Shown: piece after piece, positions 1 to 13,533 of the stretch
How the letters are laid out: each line of letters starts with the position of its first letter
Numbering within the stretch: the first letter of the stretch is position 1
Assembly: GCA_029718625.1 (NCBI GenBank)
Contig: CM056383.1
Span: 19,507,930-19,571,929, forward strand
DNA: 64,000 bases
Direction of reading: 5' to 3'
Source: Synaphobranchus kaupii
Lineage: Eukaryota > Chordata > Actinopteri > Anguilliformes > Synaphobranchidae
Notes under the pieces: model-generated
Told to the model about the DNA's origin: nothing
Database searches by the model: none
What the model saw: only the letters and a program-made list of their open reading frames with translations
Made by a program: the position numbers and the translations under genes

Positions 1-1091
1 TGGAATATATGACCCAGTTAAAAGGTGCTGTCAGGGAAGTGAAGTGTACTGTGGGATGGAAGGAGTGGGAATGTGACGTCTTTGTTTTCTAATCACAGAG
101 AACTACAAATCCCATCATTCCCGTGGCGATATTGTAATTCATGAGTTCAATTTCCTGCCAACCTATTTTCTTGGTAAAACGTCCCATTTTTTCCACATTT
201 GTTACAGGGCTGGGGCCAATTCCATTTAATTCACTCAACTTAGTAAATTCATTTAAAATCAAGCATTTCTCAATTTGTGAACCAAATTTAAATTTGGTAC
301 CTTGTAGTGTAATTCTTTTCAATAACTATATTTTAGAATGTGAGGGTGTCAAGACTGGCTGGTTCTCTACTTACACCATTGCAAAAATCCCAGTCATGAC
401 TACATGCAGTAGTGTATTCCAGATGCATTGGCCACATGGCAAGGTCTCAGTTTCACAGGGTGTATCAAAACAGTCCAGCCTCAGTAACTTTGTGTCATTG
501 AGGCAAAGGTCTTTCACTCTTTCCTCACTAAACTGGAAGGGATCTCTGCTCTGTTCCTGAGAAATCCACCGCTTTCCTCAAAGCTGGAACATACGCCCGA
601 CCCGCAAGGCTAGAACGAAATTCACTGGGCTTTACGACAGCATTTTTGCACAGGGGAAGCCAAGCAGAGCAGTGCAGAGTTGCAAACGGCAGCAAGCAGG
701 GGAACAGACTGACAGACAAGAGAGAAACGAGAGACAACAGATCTCCAGACAAAACGCGAGGTTGGTTGATCTCGGCCGGTGTTCCTCAACTTGCAGACCA
801 ACCTGAATAATGGCGACGTGTTGTGTTGGAAATAAACAAATAAATCTTGCAAATTCAGAACTCTGCCTTTTAAATACTATATATTTGTGGCACGCTGCAT
901 GAATGGATGATATCTTTTCAATGGGGTACACTGGTATAAGAAAAAAAGCAACCTCCTGCAATATAAATGGTGTAAAACCCTGATAAGAAAAAATCAGTGC
1001 AGTCATTTTGCGAATGGAAGCCTGTACTGAATTTTCTTCATTGTGGCCCATGTGACACATGCTCGATGTGAGCGTGCGATTAGTATTATCC
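1..1091. other. No gene or exon recognised
   Basis: This should be dgkh intron 29 or the 3' flank. Searches by eye for the remaining SAM peptide (VGHMKRI) on the minus strand found nothing. Open frames here are not conserved in composition and have no recognisable domain. Confidence 0.5.
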
Positions 1092-1697
1092 GAAGGTTGA
1101 GAACCACCGGTCTAGACGGTTAGGTTAAGAATGTCAAACTCCAGTCCAGGGGGGCCACAGTACTCTGCAGGCTTCTGTGATTTCCTTCCAACCAGCAACC
1201 GACAGGTTAGGCCTTGGAAAGAAGGTGCGTGTCCTAAATTACTTAGCCTTTAGCATTTAGCCAATCGCTAATTACACTTTAGTCCTAAAATATGCTGAAG
1301 GTTGAGAACCACCGGTCTAGACGGTTAGGGTAAGAATCTCAAACTCCAGTCCAGGGGCCCACAGTACTCTGCAGGCTTCTGTGATTTCCTTCCAACCAGC
1401 AACCGACAGGAAAGGCCTTGGAAAGAAGGTGCGTGTCCTAAATGACTTAGCCTTTAGCATTTAGCCAATCGCTAATTACGCTTTAGTCATAAAATATGCT
1501 GAAGGTTGAGAACCACCAGTCTAGACGGTTAGGGTAAGAATCTCAAACTCCAGTCCAGGGGGGCCACAGTACTCTGCAGGCTTCTGTGATTTCCTTCCAA
1601 CCAGCAACCGACAGGAAAGGCCTTGGAAAGAAGGTGCGTGTCCTAAATGACTTAGCCTTTAGCATTTAGCCAATCACTAATTAGGCTTTAGTGCTCA
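1092..1697. repeat. Tandem repeat, three 204-205 bp units
   Basis: GAAGGTTGAGAACCACC starts at 1092, 1297 and 1501, and each unit runs through TTAGCATTTAGCCAATC to the next with few differences. The unit contains the CTCAAACTCCAGTCCAGGGG start of a dispersed fish repeat family also seen at 14985, 18450 and 33275, so a mobile-element fragment was amplified in tandem. Confidence 0.9.
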
Positions 1698-1792
1698 AAC
1701 ATGCCGAGAGGCGGCAGACGGCTGCGAGACCTCCGGGGCCTGGGGTTTGAGATCCCTGGGTTAGCGCGAGAGGGCTCAGCGTTGGCGTATAC

Positions 1793-1923
1793 CTTCAGGT
1801 CCCTCCTCTCCAGGTGCAGGAGCTCGGAGCCGCGGACGTCGTGGCGGACGAAGGTGCCCTTGTACTCCCCGAGGCCGAGCTGCTCCAGCCAGGCGGCCAC
1901 TTCCTCAGTGCCCCACCTCTGAA
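1793..1923 (-). CDS. dgkh: dgkh exon 29 (SAM domain start, residues 1196-1239)
   Basis: 131 nt, acceptor CTGTGTAG and donor GTATAC, ending at phase 0. It encodes [20 protein letters not shown] then [20 protein letters not shown] and RDLK, the first three helices or so of the SAM domain that mediates DGK oligomerisation. Sequence past the donor stays open only briefly and is not conserved, so the terminal exon must lie left of position 1. Confidence 0.93.
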
Positions 1924-4900
1924 CTACACAGGTCAAGAGCACAAAGCCCCCTTCAGTGTACACACGCACCACAATCGAGCAGACAGGAGGGTGTCAGGCC
2001 CGTACAGAGTGAGGGGGGTGGGGGGGGAAGAGGCGGGAAGGAGGAGTGGGGGAATAGCACGCGGCGCGGAGGACGAAGGGGAAGTGGCGGCAGCAAGCTG
2101 GCGGAAAGGAGGTCGGGGGAGGGGTGGGGGGGTCATCACGGACAGGCCTCAAGTCACTGGCACCCCAGAATTTCTTGCATGCAGGTTATTGTAAAGGGCG
2201 GGAAAGATGAAGCCTGTGCAATGCCCTACTCTGACATAGTGGGCGTGGTAATTCCAGCAGTCCATACCTGCAGCCAATTGCAGCTGGCCCTGACAAAGAG
2301 AGCCACTCCCACTTCGAGTAAAGCATAATAAGGTATGTAGTATAAAGCAGATGACAAGCCTGCTAGCTTTGGGACTGTCACGTTAGGGCAAACAGCACTG
2401 GGAGTCTGAAGGTCCAAACGCATTTTGAGGTCACAGCTCTGGTTTTTCTGAGAACTCATGTTGTACCCATTTTTTTTACTTCCATTCAATATCCTGCTGT
2501 AAAACAAACTGTAAAATAAATGAGTGAATGGAAAAAGCACTGTTCATTACAGTGCAGTAGAGAATGCAGTAAGTGTGTGTGTGTGAGAGAGAGAGATCCC
2601 CCAGCTGTTTGTGTTGGAACAATTAAAAATGACAAAAGCAGGTTTGTTAAATACCACATACCACAGATTCTATAGACTCACCAGATAGTCAGCTCCTGAG
2701 TTCCTTTCGTCTTCTCTGATTCTTAACTACAGGAGTTTCCGGTGCTATGATACAGTATTGAACATCCATTGCCACAGTACTGTCCTTGGCCGTGTCGCTT
2801 AATTCATATTCAGAGTATGCATGAAATTGGAATCCTTGGCTTCAATGGTTGGGAGAAAGAACTTGTTTAGAACATGGTAATGAGTATCTGGTGGGTCTAA
2901 AGAATCTGTGTCCATATTATTTTCCTTTCCCGAGGTCTACTCCTCACAGTCAGTGTGGCCTGCCTGACTCTTGTGAGAGGGCCTTTGGGCCTATTGTGCA
3001 TGTCTGTGCAGACTGACGGTATCCAAGCAACAGGACAACACCATGGACAGAGAATGTGTGCCGTGATGTACGCGGATGGGTGGGGTTTAGACAGAGGATG
3101 ACATCACAGAACAGACAGCAGGAGATAACTCTTAGCGCGGAACTCTCTGTAACCATGATTTCACCACTGTCACACCCACTCAGGGAGGGACCCTGCGTGT
3201 GCTGGCAGGGCTCCATTGGCTCGGGCCATTGTGGGCGTGTGTGAAAGGGGGAAACACCAGCGGGGCCCTCACCTGACTGCTGGCTGCACTTCTTGGGTGG
3301 TTTCTCCTTCATGAATTTTGGCACGATGCGGAAAACGGTGCTGCGGCTGTTCCTCTTGCTGTACTCCAGGGTGTGGTCCTGAGACACAGAAACAGGGCAT
3401 CTCACACCATCCTCATCCTAAAGCTCTCCTGCCCACCCACCGCACCCCCTGCCCCCAACCAGGGAAACCCAGGGCAACCGTTATAAAAATTATCTTATAT
3501 CTTGTGTACCACTTATGTCAGCCCCTGTATAAAATGGAAGCGACCAATGGGAGTTGGCAGTGTCAGTCAGGGGGGGTTTGAAATATGAGAAGCCAATGGA
3601 AGTGGCCGTGAGGAGTAATGGGGGCCAATGTGAGTAGCATTGGGGCGGGGTTTCACACGTGAGTGGCGAATGAGAGCGGCAGTGGGCGGACTCACCTGCT
3701 CCTGATCGGGCTCCAGAATGTGCTGGAGCCAGGGGATCTCCCACAGTTTGCCCAGTTCCAGCTCAGCGTTCTGCAGGGCGCTGGATAGCAGATCCTCATG
3801 GGGAGGCTCCAGTTGCTTTAGAGAGAAACAAAGCCGCTGAGTCGAACCATACGGGACTGCCTAGTTAACAAGCCTACCTGACAAAAACTTGAAAAAACTT
3901 CTCTGAGCAAGGTGAGGTTTAAATACGGCCCAAATGCCTGGCAATTCATTTTGTCCCCTGTTGGGGCCACACGTCTCTGGTCTCAATCTCAAGAACCATT
4001 TAATCTACTGTGCTGAAACCTAAACTACAAGGGACATTCAATAAAAATAAAATAAAAATATTTTTGTATTATTTTATATTACTTGTATTATGTACAAAAA
4101 AAAATAATTTAAGCTTCTTTGCTGTCGGTTCCCAGGAGGATATGGAAAAACAACAGAAAAAAGATGGATTTCGGAAGAACAATGTTGTACAGTAGCCCTG
4201 TATGAGCACTGTAAGCCTGCATAGGAGCAGTGTCATGAAATGATTAGGGAAGTGAGCTTGTTACTGAGGTTTGATTCTCAGGCGGGACTCTACTGTTGTA
4301 CTTTGAGCCAGGAATCAATATAGATTGTATGTAAAAAATGTAAGCTGTTATTTGCTCTGGATAAGTGGCTGCTAAATAGCTAGAGGTAATGCAATGTAAT
4401 GTAGCCCATAATAGCGCACTCACCAGAGAGACCCTTCCCACCAACAGCGACTCAGTCTCGTTGTGAAGGGCTTTCACAGTGCTGGCCACCTCGATGGCAG
4501 TGTTCCTGGCCAGACTCTGCCGGAAGCCAGGACTGGGTCAGTGACCAATCAAAAAGCCTGACATAACCATCATTCATAAAAGAGCAATTCTCATTGGGTA
4601 CGCGCTGCTGAACTCTTCAGCAAAGAGTGTGCAAAACGGGCAGCACTTCCTAATGTTTAAAACCAAAGGCTTAACTCTTTGCCAACCTGGGGTCCGTGGA
4701 CCGCTGGGGGTCTTTAAAGGTACTGCAGGAGGTCCCTGGCCAGACTAAATATACAATGACTATATAGATTTGGGGAAATATTTCAAAATATAAAAGCTTT
4801 AACTTATGGGGGTCCCCAGGATGCCAGTGAGCCTGGGTGGGGGTTCCCTGGATGAGAAAAGGTTGAAATCCCCTACTTTACAAAAATGATTTTGTAGGCA

Positions 4901-7900
4901 ACAAAGCAACAATGAGTTACAGAGATACCAAAGCATATTGGAAAGAAACTTTCCGAGCTTCCTCAGACACACGATAACTGGTGTAAACAGTTACGCCTTT
5001 GTTTTTTATTCAGAATAATGCGCTGCCCATATTTTTCAAATATTCATTCTGGGTAGCCAGCTAATGTGCAACAATTCCTTTTGGGTGCCATGTTTTATTT
5101 ACAGCATGAGACAAATTCAGGAAAATAAGATGAATTAGAGAGAGGATGCAGTGTTAGTTCAGCTGGAAATAGTAAATGGAGGGCTCTCTCACTTCTGGGA
5201 ACTTGGGGTGTGTCTTGTTGATGGCATGAGAGCTAGCGTTAACCGCGTGAGCCAGTTCCTGCTCGAGGATGCTGTGGACCTTGGCCGCTTCGCAAATCCT
5301 GTAGACAGAAACAGGTCAGAAACGGAGGTCAGGAGTCAGAGGTCAGATCACAGGGCTCTACGCACTGCCATCTTTTACCACAATGGCCAATGTCAATGTC
5401 CAGAACCTCTGCCCATTCGCAATACCTTCTTTTGTTGACAAAAGTCAACTTTGAAAATGTCAGCTTTGAGGCCCAAATATATCATTGTCTGTTCTCTGCT
5501 ACCCTGGATCATTTCTTGTGTATGCACTGCAATTGCTTTGATATGTGGCTGTAACTAGATCTAATTCAGTCATTCAACTAGGCTGAAATCTGAATATGCA
5601 GTCAAACCCCATAGGGATATTATTGCCTGTCCCAAATAAATCTGGGGTTGCAGGGTCACCTGGTGATGAGCTCCTCCGCGGCACGGGCGCACATCTGGAC
5701 GAGAGCTGCCTCCTCCTCGGTTGCCAGGTCAACAGACTGCTGGGGGTACAGGTGTGGCCGCAGTGGGGGCTTGTCGTACTTCAGCTTGTCCTCCCAGGAC
5801 TTAAGTGTGTTCTCAAATGCCTGAGCAAACAGACAGACAGGACTTAAGTGTGTTCTCAAAGACCTGCGCAAACAGACAGACAGGATTTAAGTGTGTTCTC
5901 AAATGCCTGAGCAAACAGACAGACAGGACTTAAGTGTGTTCTCAAATTCCTGAGCAAACAGACAGACAGGACTTAAGTGTGTTCTCAAATGCCTGAGCAA
6001 ACAGACAAACAGGACTTAAGTGTGTTCTCAAAGACCTGCGCAAACAGACAAACAGGATTTAAGTGTGTTCTCAAATGCCTGAGCAAACAGACAAACAGGA
6101 CTTAAGTGTGTTCTCAAAGACCTGCGCAAACAGACAGACAGGACTTAAGTGTGTTCTCAAATGCCTGAGCAAACAGACAAACAGGACTTAAGTGTGTTCT
6201 CAAATGCCTGAGCAAACAGACAAACAGGACTTAAGTGTGTTCTCAAATGCCTGAGCAAACAGACAGACAGGACTTAAGTGTGTTCTCAAAGACCTGCGCA
6301 AACAGACAGACAGGATTTAAGTGTGTTCTCAAATGCCTGAGCAAACAGACAGACAGGACTTAAGTGTGTTCTCAAATTCCTGAGCAAACAGACAGACAGG
6401 ACTTAAGTGTGTTCTCAAATGCCTGAGCAAACAGACAAACAGGACTTAAGTGTGTTCTCAAAGACCTGCGCAAACAGACAAACAGGATTTAAGTGTGTTC
6501 TCAAATGCCTGAGCAAACAGACAAACAGGACTTAAGTGTGTTCTCAAAGACCTGCGCAAACAGACAGACAGGACTTAAGTGTGTTCTCAAATGCCTGAGC
6601 AAACAGACAAACAGGACTTAAGTGTGTTCTCAAATGCCTGAGCAAACAGACAAACAGGACTTAAGTGTGTTCTCAAATGCCTGAGCAAACAGACAAACAG
6701 GACTTAAGTGTGTTCTCAAAGACCTGCGCAAACAGACAGACAGGATTTAAGTGTGTTCTCAAATGCCTGAGCAAACAGACAGACAGGACTTAAGGGGTTC
6801 TCAAAGGCTTGAACAAAAAGAGGGGGAGGCAACACACACACACACACACACACAACCAGACTTTCTCTCCCACACAATTACACTAACAGGTTTAATAAAA
6901 CCACCCAGACATCCACACAAACACAAACACTATCTTTCTCTCTCACCCTGTCCCGAGTCAGCATCTGTGCCCTGTTCTTATGCTGAATCTTAATGACCCC
7001 GGGGGGCTGGACCCAGGCCTCTCCATCCACCTGGATAGGGACCCCCTCCTCCCCCAGGATGGTGATCCTCACAGAGCGACACTGAAGGGGGACAGAGGGG
7101 CGACGTTAAAACACTGTCCCGGGCTGTGGAACAGGAAGAAGGGTCAAACTACAGGTCTGTATGGGTATGAAATTGAAGCCTAAATCCGGCCTGTACCCAA
7201 GACCTTGAGACCCGACCGGACCATTACTGGCAGTGTAGTATAATGGGTAAGGACCTGGGCTTGTAACCGAAAGGTTTCAGGTTCGATTTCCAAGTAGGAC
7301 ACTGCCGTTGTACCCTTGAGCAAGGTACTTCACCTGTATTGCTTCAGTATATACTGTATATCCAGCTGTATAAATGGATACTATGTAAAAAATGCTTTAA
7401 AATGTTGTGTACGTCACTCTGGATAAGAGCGTCTGCTAAATGCCTGTAATGTAATGAAATCGGTCACAGAAGCGGTTTTACAATGCAACTACCCTCTTGC
7501 GTAATAGCTATAATTATCATACTAAGTCATACTATAATATATTTCCTATGCACTGTAAAAAAATGTCCATTGATTTTATAGTGAAAAGTCTGTAAAATAA
7601 CAAAGGTACAAAATTGTCAACAGCTGAAATGTAAATAACATACAATACATCCGTAATATAATTAGATATACAGCCTGGTACAGTATGCGCAACATAATGT
7701 TGTTACATAATTTATACACTTTTAAATGTTACAGTACTATACTGGCACCTGGGGTTTCCAGAACTTTTCTCTATAAATAACGGTAGCAATATGTTAAGCA
7801 AACCGTAGCAGGCTGTAGCCTATATCTAATTATAGTATGGTGTTTCACCATAAACAATACAATTACTTACATTTCATACCATCGCTATTTGACAGACCTT

Positions 7901-9440
7901 TACCGTAAAATTCACAGACATTTCACTGAATAGAAGAAAACAGAACCCCGTCTGAGCCCAAAGTTGCATGTGAAAAACCGAGGGGCCCGTCGGGCTAAGG
8001 TCGGGTAGCAGAAGCAGACCTCTAGTTCAGACTGATGTGTGTCTCACCTGGGCGATCCGGTGGTGCTGGAGTTTGATGACCCGGGATACGGCCATCTGCA
8101 TGCTCCCAAATACGGCCACCACCTCCAGGATCTTATCATCAAACGATGGGGCACAGAAAATCTGGAAGAGGAGCCATGAAATACAGACCTCAAATGTAGT
8201 ACAAGCAAGGCTTGATCAGATCGCCAAGTCATCAGCCAACAAGAGATTATAGGATCTCAAACATTCACGCTTCCTGATCAGTACACCATTGTTCTTTTAA
8301 ACGTGTTGGTCAAAATGACACACTGCATTTGTTAAAGGTTATCAAGCTGGCATTATGATTTAATAAGATACACAACTTTGGATTACAGACAGCAATGGTG
8401 GCCAAAGAAAAAAATATTCTACATAGAGCTGCCATAACCTGGTTTTGTCAGATAGGCTTGTTGCTCTACGTAGCCTATTGTTGTTTTAATGTTTTCCGTA
8501 ATCTCGGCACCATCACAAATGAGGGCTCGTTTCCTCAATGTGTCTTCCGCAAATTAAATAAAGGTTGATTCATTGATTTATCGAAAGTCCACCAGAACTT
8601 TATTTAGACAGGGAAGCACTACTGGGTCAAATGAAAATGGTAAAATAAAAAGAAGAGCTCAAACACGGGGGGAAATTCAGAGGAGCGCGCGAGGCGAACA
8701 CTCTGCTCCATCCGGGAACAACCTGACCCTTATTAATGCGGTACAGAAAGACCAGCCTCGGAGAGCCTGTTTCTCAACAGACTAAGCTTGCTGGGTTCAC
8801 TGGCATCTCATACACATGGGCCGGGGGGGGGGGGGCAATGAGAAAGCAGCCATTTGTTAGCGCTTGCTAGCTATGAATCTGAACTCTGGGTACTGTATGG
8901 CTGGCAACAAACATCGACAACAAAGGGAGCTTTATCCACTGTTTATGTAAAATGATCCTGTTAATTGTTGCTTACTGTTGGGAAGGGAGGCAAACAGCTA
9001 TGTCTGTTAATGAAAAAAGCCTCATTCTAACATCCCAACACAAGAAACCTTAGAGGAGGCAACAAAATATCACAGTAGGAATTATGCAGTCGATTAAAGG
9101 GATAGTTCACTTTCTGGTGTTGTTTTTTAAATATTGTTTCATTGTTAGCGTATGTTTTCTATTGGCCCAGAAAGTGTTTGTGCGCAATGAATTCTGACAA
9201 CCTGTTGGCTTTACAATGGCCGGTGTAGGGACATTTGTGGTTTGCACTTCAAGTAATTCCAAAGCAGATTGTAGAGCAATGTTATGTTTCCAGATTGTCA
9301 TAGCATTTATTCACAATTATAAATAAAAATATCTGTTTTATATAGTGCTAGTGCTTTATTCCTTGAGCACAGGAGTCTCAGGTTGCATAGGAATTAGTTC
9401 CAGTCAAAAATAAGATTAAACCTCATGTTTAAAAAAGGTA

Positions 9441-9491
<51 letters not shown>

Positions 9492-12400
9492 GCTCACATC
9501 ATCTTCTTTAGTTCCACCCCAGAAGTTTGTCCCACCAGCGTAGCTAGGAATATTCAAAACCGCAATTCCCTGCAAACTGGGCAGAGGGATGTACTGTCCG
9601 TCACACTGAAAAAAAAAAAACATGGAATGAATGGCTGTACATAATGGTCAAATGGGAATATTTCAGATCAGTGTTGTGAATATTCTGTAGGCCTATACTT
9701 TTACCACTTCTGAAGCCTACAGGCTGTAAGGCCATATAGGGTATTGGTCCACAGACACGGTTGCAAAATGAAAGCCGTGACCTTCCTTGGTACTGTTTAT
9801 TAAAATAGTGTCTGTGACATAAAATAAAACCATGAGAAAGTCTTGTAAAGGCCACTGTGCTGTGCTTGAGAAGGTGCAGACCTTAGGAGGAGACGTCTGA
9901 TGATTCACTGTGGTTAAGATTATTGCACTTTTCAAAAGAGTAGGTGGTGTTAACCCCGGTATCCTGGTCAAATTCCCAAAAGTATGGTCACCCCCACCTC
10001 TGATTGGTTACACATTTCCATGTATTTCCTACCAACTTTGATTCCCCTAAATATAGTTATTGCTGGAAATGAGAACCGAGGTCTCAGTTGAGCCAAGTAA
10101 TTGATAAAAATAAACTTGTGTTTACAACATTTTCCATTGAAAAAGTCACTTTTTTTTAATCAGACTTAAAATTATATGCTACTGAATATTAACTTTTTTA
10201 CTTAACAATTTGGCACCTAACACGGAGAAAGATACATTACTTGTACAGTATGATGTTTCTGAGATAAACGTGGAGCAGTGGATTATGGGTAATGTAGTCC
10301 CTCTCCCTGTGATTAGGCATCCAGCCCATGCCACTCCTGTCTTTGCCAAGCCCTCTGAGATCTCTCACCTCCAGCTGAACCTTCTGCTCTAGGTTCTTAT
10401 AGGTTCTCTGTAGCAGCTCCTTGGTCCCCAGAACTCCGTACCACATCAGGTTCTTTGTGCGACTCCTACAGGAGAAAACATACACTGGACTCATGAACCA
10501 GTTTAGTACAGTTTAGTAACTGATTTGTAGCTGGATGTATATTTTTCAATTTTACTCCTATTTTCTTCCAATTTGAAGTTCCCAATATACACTGCCCGGC
10601 CAAAAAAAAAGTCGCCATTGCACCCGTCATGCATAGTGCCCACTGTACAAGCCTCTGGAGGCAGTGTTATGATCTGGGGTTGCTTCAGTTGGTCAGGTCT
10701 AGGTTCAGCAACATTATGCAGCAATAAAATGAAGTCAGCGAAGTACCTGAATGTACTGAATGACCAGGTTATCCCATCAATGGGCATATGCCAGGATGAC
10801 AATGCCAAGATTCATCTGGCTCAAATTGTGAAAGAGTGGTTCAGGGAGCATGAGGAATCATTTTCACACATGAATTAGCCACCAGATTCCTGACCATTGA
10901 AAGTCTTTGGGATGTGCTGGAGAACACTTTACGGAGTGGTTCGACTCTCCCGTCGTCCATACAAGATCTCAGCCAAAAACTTATGCTACTCTGGATGGAA
11001 ATAAATGTTGTGACATTGCATAAGGTTGTCGAAACAATGCCACAACAAATGCGCACCGTAATCAAAGCTAAAGGCAGTCCAACGAAATATTAGAGTGTGC
11101 GACTTTTTTTTTGGCCGGGCAGTGTATGTGTTCTTGTAAGGGAAGGGAATGGAAGGGAAGCAGTCTCCGTGTCCTGACCTCTACCGGCAGTGTGCCAAAC
11201 GTAAGACATGCAAAAAATAAAGGCCCTGCATCTCAATAAGGGGGAACGTACGAGAAGGCGAAAGGAACAGAGATCTAACGTTCCATGGCTACTTTCATCG
11301 GTCACACGCAAACATGTCAACGAAGTCGCCCGGTCTCCCTGTGAGGAGAAACGTACAAGAAGGCGAACAGAACTGCTGTTCTGGACATTTACCGGCTCAG
11401 TGACTAACGCAAGACTTGTAAAAATAAACACCCTGCCTCTCAGTAAGGAATATAACTACATAAATATGACCCCAAAAAAACAAAGACTTCTCTCGCTTTC
11501 AAGGAAGAAAGCAGACAGAGAGAGGATCGAGAGACAGAAAAGGCAACAGGTCTAGGCAAAGAAAGAAAAGGAAAGACCAGGAAGCGGTACAGAAAAGAGC
11601 TAAGGGAGAAGAGTCCTAATAGCTACATGCACAGAAGAAAGTCCCGCGTTACTCCAATAAAAACCCATTGGAGCAAAGAGGTCTCCTACAGAGCCTAGAC
11701 CTATACCATACCGGCTCTGCAAACAAAGGTCAAATAATACAAAACAATACAGAAGCCCCAGAAGAAGGAAACGGGGGCTTAAGTAGCTCTGAGGCAACCA
11801 CGCACAGGTGTGGACGCTGAGGGGAGAGCTCCGCGAAATAGACAGGGCAGAGCAAAAATCCACTAAAAGAGCAGCGCCCTCGTGTGGCTACCGAGGGAAA
11901 CGACCGCAAGGGAAGAAAACGTCAAAAACCATGACAGTTCTTGCTCATTGCTGCAACCTCCGCTGTTAATTTTGGGGAGTGCAGACAGACATGTGCCCTC
12001 CTCTGAAATGTGTGATGTTAAGCTTCTCTGGAACCTACCAGTTAAACTCACACAAACATGGAATCAGGAGGTGACACTTTATGTGCAGCTTGCGCAGGCA
12101 GACTATGCATGCATGATTGACTGAGGGGGGTTGCTGGTGTGAAAAAGACATGGATTACTTGGATCTTTAACAGTGAATAACTTATTTTTATTCTTTCTTT
12201 TTTTAAACTTTACAACCTTACTGAAATCAAAAATAACATTTTGTTATTTGACTTAAAAGTAAAATATATATTCACTAATACCTTTCTATTAAAAATGAAG
12301 GACAAATAACAAGGCGGTGAAATTGAATCCGGTCCTTTAATGACTGAAATCTTGAAACCAGTAAAGAAACCCTTACAAAAATATTGGCCTTCAAGCAAAT

Positions 12401-13496
12401 TTGCAGCAAACCTTTGGCATTTGCGGCAAGCTCATATTTTCACATGCAAATTAGCTTTGTGGGAACTGCCATTCACTTCTGGCAAAGTTTTTAGTTCACC
12501 GCTACTGGCAAACTCTGACAAACCTCTGGTAACATTTTGTGGAAAACAATTTAGTTTGTGGCAAATGCGCTACATATTAGCTGCAAGTTTGCGGCAAACT
12601 ATCCAGTTTTGTAAGGGATGTCCAAATTCCAAAAGAAAGTGACCATTTAAAAGGAAAAGAGAAGGATCAGAGGCAACACGAGGGAAATAGCAACATGGAA
12701 AGAGAAAGAAGAAGAGGAGAGGTGGAAAAGAGGAGAAGGAATCCCAACTCACCTGCACTTCTCTGGGTGCTCCTCTCGTTTGTTGTTGAACTCCAGGGAG
12801 ATCTTGGCATCCAGTCCAATCCCAAAATAGTTGTTCATGACGCATTTTTCCATATACCCCTCCCTGTAGGAGACATGAATCACAGCTGGTTTTAATATTT
12901 TGATTATAAAGACATATTTTTGGGTGTGTGTTACTTCAAGGAAGGAGGTAATGTTTATAGCTAAACTGAACAGGCATGCTCTAGAATAATAATGTGAATA
13001 ATGTAACACAGGGGTCACACAGTATTTATTTTTTTAGTAGACTACTCATGATATCATATTTGCAAGGAAACTGTATAAAAAAATAGTGTAATGCACACAA
13101 TTACAAACTTTAACAGAAATTAGTGTGCAAAGGTTCACAAAAAAGTTCACACTCATTCCAAGAATCAGTAGCCCACTAGTCATGTAGTCAAGGTTTTAAA
13201 CAGAACTGAGTATCAGACAACTTTAAACTGAAGTCAAGCACCAATCAGGGCCTTACAGTGAGTCCAGGTCTGGGTCGATAAAGGGCGTGGCTCCAAACGG
13301 ATCAATGTTGGCCAATAACATCTTACTGATGATGGAGCTCCCAGCTATGGAGGCAGCTAGACCTGCCCTTAAACCTGCAGGCACAGAGATGAAGGAACCA
13401 AGTGATGGGTAGAGTTCGTGGAGCGTTTGTGTACGTGTGCACATGCGTATGTGTAGGCGTGCATTCCAGGACAAATAATAAATCCATTAGGTACAA

Positions 13497-13533
<37 letters not shown>

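Noticed and set aside
528..1060. Overlapping minus-strand frames at the left edge, considered as the missing terminal SAM exon
   Set aside because: None contains the expected SAM residues, and no fitting acceptor with conserved sequence was seen.
5821..6809. CRISPR-like array of regular repeats
   Set aside because: Units are contiguous with no variable spacers, the genome is vertebrate, and the unit is derived from an exon junction.
7229..7305. Functional tRNA gene
   Set aside because: A and B boxes are present, but the sequence continues into a SINE body and tail and does not fold as a standard tRNA.
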